Source of the DNA: an uncultured Bacteroidota bacterium
GTDB taxonomy: Bacteria; Bacteroidota; Bacteroidia; Bacteroidales; WCHB1-69
Assembly (NCBI GenBank): GCA_902786595.1
Contig: CADADB010000006.1
Location: 1-64,000, forward strand
Direction: 5' to 3'
Length of the DNA stretch: 64,000 bases
Numbering within the stretch: the first letter of the stretch is position 1; each line of letters opens with the position of its first letter. Made by a program: the position numbers and the translations under genes. This document shows positions 59,820 through 64,000 of this stretch, piece after piece. The notes under the pieces were generated by a model. It made no database searches. It saw nothing but the letters and a program-made list of their open reading frames with translations, and was not told the DNA's origin.

Positions 59820-60896
59820 CTATTGTTGTTTCAGGAAGTATGATAACGGCTGTAACTGGCGGTCGAAGTGGTAATACTGGCACTGCACCAAATGTGAGGC
59901 GTCACCGTTCAAGACGGCGTAGAATTTGTCACGGTTATAGGGTTCGTCTTCAGGTGTTTCCGTCCGGCCAACAATGGCATCCAGGTAGTAAGGGTCTTTC
60001 TCCAGTTTGCGGAACATGTCCAAAGTCGTTTTTTTGCCGTCAACATCGGTTAAGGTAATGGTTTTGAAATGGTTGAATCGGACGATGGAGTCTATGGCAC
60101 TTTTTGACATGTTTGCCATGTATCTTTCGTAATTCTTATCCCGGTATTCGGACAGCATATCCAGCAATTTCACTGTGTCATAATCCATAATTTGCTCATT
60201 TTTAGAGTTATATAAGTTGAAAAAACGGGCGCCGGATTTCTCCACGTAGTAAGATTCCTCTGGATTCTCAAAATCCTCCACCAGCAGGGATTTGATGCGG
60301 GTGATTTTGGTGTCGAAGAGGTCGCAGTTATACCAATCAATGGGGTTATAAGCGTAGAAAGGCGTCAGGAATCCTCGGAACCCGGGGATATAGACAATAC
60401 AGGGTTCGTCAAATCCCTCGAGAATGGCATAGTTGGCCACATTGTCCATCGTGGCGGGTCCCATGTAGTAGGTCTTCACATTGCGCTCTTTGGTGAAGAA
60501 AGGTATGCCAAAAATCTTGAATTTCGGGGCGTTTTGGTAGATTTCCACCTTGATGGCATTCACAGACATCATTTTGTTGATGTTGGATTGCGCGGTTTTC
60601 GCCACTATTTGCTGGAGGGTGACATTGTGAATGGTGGCAAGCAGTTCGTCCATCTTTTGCGGCATGGCTTTGACGGAGTCTTGGACATACCACCCATCCT
60701 CATGTCTCACCAAAAGAGAGTGCAAACCGGTCATGTCGGCGATGAAGATTTTGGTGATGTTGTTGGTGTCTTTTATCGCAAACAGTTCAGACGTGGGTTG
60801 CGCCTTGCCGATTTTGCCGGTTTTGGACAAGATCAAGAACAGGCAGCCGATAGCCACCAAAGCCGCCAAAATGATGCAAATGATTTTCTTTTTCAT
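59820..60896 (-). CDS. DUF4340-like membrane-anchored protein
   Basis: From ATG 60896 the 358-residue protein has one N-terminal membrane helix (KKIICIILAALVAIGCLFLIL) and a long extracytoplasmic part with ITKIFIADMTG and YVQDSVKAMPQKMDELLATI, the feel of DUF4340-type proteins linked to ABC/gliding export modules, though no GldFG partner is adjacent. An upstream in-frame ATG at 60941 lies inside a palindromic repeat and is rejected in favour of the one preceded by AAAGGA. It is followed at 2 bases by ribD. Confidence 0.65.
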   Translation of the reverse strand: MKKKIICIILAALVAIGCLFLILSKTGKIGKAQPTSELFAIKDTNNITKIFIADMTGLHSLLVRHEDGWYVQDSVKAMPQKMDELLATIHNVTLQQIVAKTAQSNINKMMSVNAIKVEIYQNAPKFKIFGIPFFTKERNVKTYYMGPATMDNVANYAILEGFDEPCIVYIPGFRGFLTPFYAYNPIDWYNCDLFDTKITRIKSLLVEDFENPEESYYVEKSGARFFNLYNSKNEQIMDYDTVKLLDMLSEYRDKNYERYMANMSKSAIDSIVRFNHFKTITLTDVDGKKTTLDMFRKLEKDPYYLDAIVGRTETPEDEPYNRDKFYAVLNGDASHLVQCQYYHFDRQLQPLSYFLKQQ

Positions 60897-60929
60897 TATT
60901 TCCTTTATATTATTGATATCGATGATTGC

Positions 60930-60957
60930 GTAGAGACGCAATGCATTGCGTCTCTAC
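60930..60957. repeat. Palindrome type A, copy 2
   Basis: The same GTAGAGACGCAATG/CATTGCGTCTCTAC palindrome as at 19990. It lies in the gap between two leftward genes, about 35 bases upstream of the DUF4340-like start. Confidence 0.9.
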
Positions 60958-60972
60958 TTGAATGGTCGATAT

Positions 60973-61000
60973 GTAGAGACGTTTCATGAAACGTCTCTAC
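60973..61000. repeat. Palindrome type B, copy 2
   Basis: GTAGAGACGTTTCA/TGAAACGTCTCTAC, 15 bases after type A copy 2, in the same order as the pair at 19990-20066. The spacer between A and B is different in the two pairs. Confidence 0.9.
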
Positions 61001-61016
61001 AGTGGCGCCCCACAAT

Positions 61017-62255
61017 CTATTGCCAACGTTTTTCCGATTTGTCAATTTCACGCTGCAGGTTGGCGGGCAAACCCTCTTTCATGCACTGGTGGCATTTCAT
61101 GTCCAAAGTGTACATTCTGCCAATGCAGTAGTTGGAGTGCTTGCAGCCGCTGCGGGTGACTTCGCCGCTGTGCAGCTTGTTCACGAAATCGGTGTCGTGG
61201 ACAAGGGCGCGAGCCATCTGGAAGGCCACGAAACCGGAGTTGAGCACTTTCTCCATGTTATCTTTGTCAACCATGCCGCCCACGTAAATCAGGGGCATCT
61301 TCACCGCTTGGCGGAACCTCATGGCTGTGTCGTAGAAGTAGGCGTCCTTGTAAGGCACGGTGGGGATGACAATGTGTCCGCCAAGGTGCAAACCGATTTT
61401 CAGCCACCAGAACTTCTTCGTGTCCATGTAGTAAGCCATCGTCTTCACCGGCATGGAGCCGCGCATCACATCCATCGGGGCCTTGCTGACAAAGCCGGCG
61501 GTGAGCACTAGCGCGTGCACGCCGAGACGTTCCAGCTCTTGGGCGACTTTGATGCATTCCTCCTCCTGCATACCGCTGCGGAAGCCGTCATACATGTTGG
61601 TTTTCACCACAATGGCCATGTCGTCCTTGGCTTCTTCCATCACGCGGGTGATGACGCGGCGCATAAAACGCATACGGTTTTCAAGAGAGCCGCCATATTC
61701 GTCCTTACGACGGTTGGTGTAGGGCGACAGGAACTGGCTGATGAGGTAGCCATGGCCGGCGTGCACTTCGATGCAGTCGAAACCGGCACGGCGACAAAGG
61801 TCAACGGCGTTGCCGAAATCCTCGACGATCTGGTCGATGTCCTTGATGGTCATCTTGCGGGTGAAGGTCGGGGAATAGAGGTTGAAGCGGCCCGACGGGG
61901 AGAGCGGTTTCTCGCCGCAGGTGGCGCGGTGCGTCATGTTGCCGCAGTGCCCGATCTGGATGGAGGCCTTGGCGCCTTCCGCATGGATGGCATCAGTCAA
62001 CTTCTTCAGCTCTGGAATAATCTCTTCGCGCAACCATAGCTGACCCTCGAAGGAGAGTCCGCTGCGGCTTACGGAAGCGTAGGCCACCGTGGTCATGCCG
62101 ATGCCGCCACGAGCCACCGCGGTGTGGTAGTTGAACAATGCTTCCGACGGTGCGTTCTTGACCGCCATATTCTCAAATGCTGCAGAACGGATGGTTCTGT
62201 TTCTCAATGTTATAGGCCCAATCTGACAGGGCGTGAAAATGGGAGATTCGATCAT
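61017..62255 (-). CDS. Old yellow enzyme-family NADH:flavin oxidoreductase
   Basis: The 412-residue FMN TIM barrel starts FTPCQIGPITLRNRTIRSAAFENMA and contains ASIQIGHCGNMT, GFDCIEVHAGHGYLISQFLSPYTNRRKDEYGGSLENRMRF and PLIYVGGMVD. The C-terminal extension has four cysteines in the order Cys-x6-Cys (GCKHSNYCIG) and CHQC, which could hold an Fe-S cluster as in enoate/2,4-dienoyl-CoA reductases, but the spacing is not the standard one and the FAD/NAD domain of those enzymes is missing. The substrate is unknown. Confidence 0.85.
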   Translation of the reverse strand: MIESPIFTPCQIGPITLRNRTIRSAAFENMAVKNAPSEALFNYHTAVARGGIGMTTVAYASVSRSGLSFEGQLWLREEIIPELKKLTDAIHAEGAKASIQIGHCGNMTHRATCGEKPLSPSGRFNLYSPTFTRKMTIKDIDQIVEDFGNAVDLCRRAGFDCIEVHAGHGYLISQFLSPYTNRRKDEYGGSLENRMRFMRRVITRVMEEAKDDMAIVVKTNMYDGFRSGMQEEECIKVAQELERLGVHALVLTAGFVSKAPMDVMRGSMPVKTMAYYMDTKKFWWLKIGLHLGGHIVIPTVPYKDAYFYDTAMRFRQAVKMPLIYVGGMVDKDNMEKVLNSGFVAFQMARALVHDTDFVNKLHSGEVTRSGCKHSNYCIGRMYTLDMKCHQCMKEGLPANLQREIDKSEKRWQ

Positions 62256-62261
62256 TTTTAA

Positions 62262-62288
62262 GGGTTATTGGTTATAGGTTATTGAGTG
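62262..62288. repeat. GGTTATTGGTTATAGG repeat
   Basis: Units GGTTATTG, GTTATAG and GTTATTG lie between the outer membrane protein gene and the oxidoreductase. Same family as at 10719. Confidence 0.65.
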
Positions 62289-62300
62289 GTGATATAATCG

Positions 62301-62852
62301 TTAGAAACGGTAGCGGACACCGAGGGCGATGTTGAGCAGGTTGGAGGTGAAATCGCCTTGGCGTAGGCCGAAGACATTGATCATCGGGCGCCAGTCAAGA
62401 CTGAGGTTCAATGGGATGTTAAAATCATATTCCAACCCGATCTGGGCACCGACAGGAAGTCCTAAACGTCTGAATTCCACAAGTTTACCATGTTTGTCAT
62501 AATGTGGAAAATTAAAGAAATCACCATAACCCCAGCTCACGCCAGCGGCGGCACCGATATACCAGTATAAACCTGATTTGATGTTCATGACCCAGTCGTA
62601 GGCGAGGATCAATTCGGCACGTCCATATTGGTAACGCTGAACAAGAGCATCGCCGTCCTCGTCGTACATGACACCTGTGGAGGTGATGAAGGGTGAAACT
62701 CCGGCATCCACTTCCAGCATCCCGTTCGAAATGGCGTGTTGGTAGGAGACTTCAAAATTGTAGCCGATTCGGCCACCAATGGCCTTGGGCTGCGCCATCA
62801 CTGCGCCAACCGTCAGGCAAATCATTACGATTAAGGTTAATAGTTTCTTCAT
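62301..62852 (-). CDS. Outer-membrane beta-barrel protein, unknown
   Basis: From ATG 62852 the 183-residue protein has a signal peptide (KKLLTLIVMICLTVGAVMAQ), then alternating strands: IGGRIGYNFEVSYQHAI, GRAELILAYDWVM, GLYWYIGAAAGVSWGYGDFF, RLGLPVGAQIGLEYDF and a final LLNIALGVRYRF with the C-terminal Phe typical for barrels. Probably an eight-stranded barrel of the OmpX type. The function is not recognisable. It starts 8 bases after tatD and is likely cotranscribed with it. Confidence 0.7.
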   Translation of the reverse strand: MKKLLTLIVMICLTVGAVMAQPKAIGGRIGYNFEVSYQHAISNGMLEVDAGVSPFITSTGVMYDEDGDALVQRYQYGRAELILAYDWVMNIKSGLYWYIGAAAGVSWGYGDFFNFPHYDKHGKLVEFRRLGLPVGAQIGLEYDFNIPLNLSLDWRPMINVFGLRQGDFTSNLLNIALGVRYRF

Positions 62853-62860
62853 TGTATTGT

Positions 62861-63631
62861 TCAATTAAAAAAAATTCGTTCGGCATTCTCCGTTGTCCGT
62901 TCCATCACTTCTTTTACAGGAACTTCCATGATTTCGGCGATTTTTTGGGCGATGAGTGGAATGTAGCTGCTCTCGTTTGGCTTGCCCCGGTGTGGGGTAG
63001 GGGCGAGGTAGGGTGCGTCGGTTTCCAACACGATGTGTTCCAGTCCGATTTTCGGGATCAGCTCCTGCAATTTGCTGTTCTTGAAAGTCACAATGCCGCC
63101 GATACCGATGACAAAACCATGTTTCGCCGCCCAGTCCGCCTCCTGGATGCCACCCGAAAAACAGTGAAGGACACCGCGCAATGATCCTATCGGGTATTCG
63201 TTCAGAATCGGGATGGCCTCGCTGTAACCGTTGCGGATGTGCAGCGAAAGAGGCATCTTGCGGTCACGGGCCCAGTCTAATTGCTTTCGGAAGACAATCA
63301 ACTGTTCCTGCTCAAAGTCGCGGTCGTGGTAAAAATCCAGCCCGATTTCCCCGATGCCGACGATGTTGCGGTCGCCAATATGCGTTTCCAGCTCCGCCAG
63401 CTGTGCTTCGTAGTCCTCCTTCACATCGGAAGGATGCAGTCCGATGAGTCCGAAGATGTTCTCCGGAAACAGTTCCACCGCCTCAGCAATCATCGGGGGC
63501 GTGAGTGCATCCACGCAGGCAAGGAGCACCTTCTCCACATGCGCATCCACTGCGCGCTGAATCACCCCTTGAAGATCTTCAGGGTAATATTCTCGGTACA
63601 GGTGCGCATGGGTATCTATGTAATAATTCAT
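62861..63631 (-). CDS. TatD-family metal-dependent hydrolase
   Basis: The 256-residue TIM-barrel enzyme has YIDTHAHLY (metal-binding HxH), IGEIGLDFYHDRDFEQEQ, LPLSLHIRNGYSEAI and VLETDAPYLAPTPHRGKPNES, the four signature blocks of TatD 3'-5' DNases. The start codon ATG (63631) lies in the tail of a tandem repeat with GAATTATGAATT words. Confidence 0.9.
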   Translation of the reverse strand: MNYYIDTHAHLYREYYPEDLQGVIQRAVDAHVEKVLLACVDALTPPMIAEAVELFPENIFGLIGLHPSDVKEDYEAQLAELETHIGDRNIVGIGEIGLDFYHDRDFEQEQLIVFRKQLDWARDRKMPLSLHIRNGYSEAIPILNEYPIGSLRGVLHCFSGGIQEADWAAKHGFVIGIGGIVTFKNSKLQELIPKIGLEHIVLETDAPYLAPTPHRGKPNESSYIPLIAQKIAEIMEVPVKEVMERTTENAERIFFN

Positions 63632-63660
63632 AATTCACAATTCATAATTCATAATTCATC
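63626..63660. repeat. AATTCATAATTCACAATTCATAATTC repeat spanning a stop and a start codon
   Basis: Units of about 9 bp (AATTCATAA, TTCACAATT, CATAATTCA) join the end of the MATE gene and the start of tatD: the minus-strand repeat carries the MATE TGA and leads into the tatD ATG. Confidence 0.7.
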
Positions 63661-64000
63661 GTTCTGAATTGAGAACACGTGGCGTTGCGTGAAGAGCAAG
63701 ATGGCCGCGAGGATGGCGCCGAGGATGTCGGAAATAGTCAGAGAAACCCAGACTCCGTTGAGACCGTTCCAACCCAAATTGGTGAAAACCATGGGAAGGA
63801 GGAGACTCATCGGGACGAGGAAGATGACTTGTCGTGACAAGCTGGTGGTGATGGCCACCCAGGGCTTGTCGATGGATTGGAAGAAGTTGGAGTTGACGAT
63901 GGTGAATCCGATGAACGGGAACATCACCATACTATACCGCAATGCTGTTTTGCCAAGTTCAATAAGGTGAGCGTCGCTGGTGAAAACGCGCATCAGCAAG
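63649..64000 (-). CDS. MATE-family efflux transporter, C-terminal part (partial)
   Basis: The 117 visible codons are open to the right window edge. They encode the last three to four membrane helices of a MATE/NorM-type exporter: ALRYSMVMFPFIGFTIVNSNFFQSI, then KPWVAITTSLSRQVIFLVPMSLLLPMVF, then LNGVWVSLTISDILGAILAAILLF and a short tail. The FQSIDKPWVAITTSLSRQ loop is typical of Bacteroidota MATE proteins. The last codons and stop come from a tandem repeat. It is one gene upstream of tatD on the same strand. Confidence 0.8.
   Translation of the reverse strand, partial: LLMRVFTSDAHLIELGKTALRYSMVMFPFIGFTIVNSNFFQSIDKPWVAITTSLSRQVIFLVPMSLLLPMVFTNLGWNGLNGVWVSLTISDILGAILAAILLFTQRHVFSIQNDEL

Overview
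The window looks like a chromosomal segment of a Bacteroidota bacterium, most likely Bacteroidales and possibly an uncultured gut lineage. Evidence is the recurrent -7 box TAnnTTTG(C) ahead of many genes, the rpsU-xer-hpf cluster, split methylmalonyl-CoA mutase (mutA), B12-dependent ribonucleotide reductase, a TPR-ribH pair, DUF5686, DUF4468 and MbnP-like proteins, and many SPII lipoproteins. Both ends are cut: an IgGFc-binding-like surface protein at the left and a MATE transporter at the right.

Layout. 1-6.4 kb: SIMPL protein, hpf-xerC-rpsU, small envelope proteins, an MFS transporter, and a decayed toxin-antitoxin pair. 6.4-24 kb: mostly housekeeping genes (gpsA, ackA, a LutA-like Fe-S protein, nrdJ, a lone oligopeptide permease, prfA, btuF, DUF5686, mutA, trmH, hup, fmt). 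24-35.6 kb: ribH-TPR, metK with a candidate SAM-II-type riboswitch in its leader, lgt, a U32 peptidase, an RluB-type pseudouridine synthase, tRNA-Asn, an M16 peptidase, merR-smpB, folA and envelope proteins. 35.7-47.2 kb: an all-plus-strand type I restriction-modification island. 47.2-64 kb: an RND efflux operon, gcvP, ompA-mutY, a DUF4340-like gene with ribD and yigZ, an OYE-family oxidoreductase, an outer membrane protein, tatD, and the MATE fragment.

The restriction island is the main accessory region. It carries a half-size HsdS, HsdM, a full-length HsdS, HsdR and a YgjP-like metallopeptidase. Interleaved with them are an AlbA_2/Schlafen-type ATPase-like protein, a small zinc-ribbon protein, a membrane-anchored coiled-coil protein translationally coupled to hsdS, and a 447-residue six-helix membrane protein with a long coiled-coil tail. 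It also holds scars of remodelling: a frameshifted copy of the hsdR start, a 54-codon ORF made of VTQD repeats, and a dinD cut off by GC-rich hairpin repeats. Spacing and 4-bp overlaps suggest one transcription unit or a few coupled ones. The interleaved membrane and zinc-ribbon proteins have no function I recognise and are the best candidates for something undescribed.

The second striking theme is intergenic repeats. At least twenty gaps contain short degenerate tandem repeats (units of about 7-12 bp, several word families), some in inverted arrangement. Two kinds of perfect palindrome starting GTAGAGACG occur as an ordered pair at about 20.0 and 60.9 kb, with a third single copy at 13.8 kb. 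Several repeats run into coding sequence and supply the final codons and stop codon of the neighbouring gene. The window also contains three parts of B12 physiology: a BtuF-like binding protein, NrdJ and MutA.
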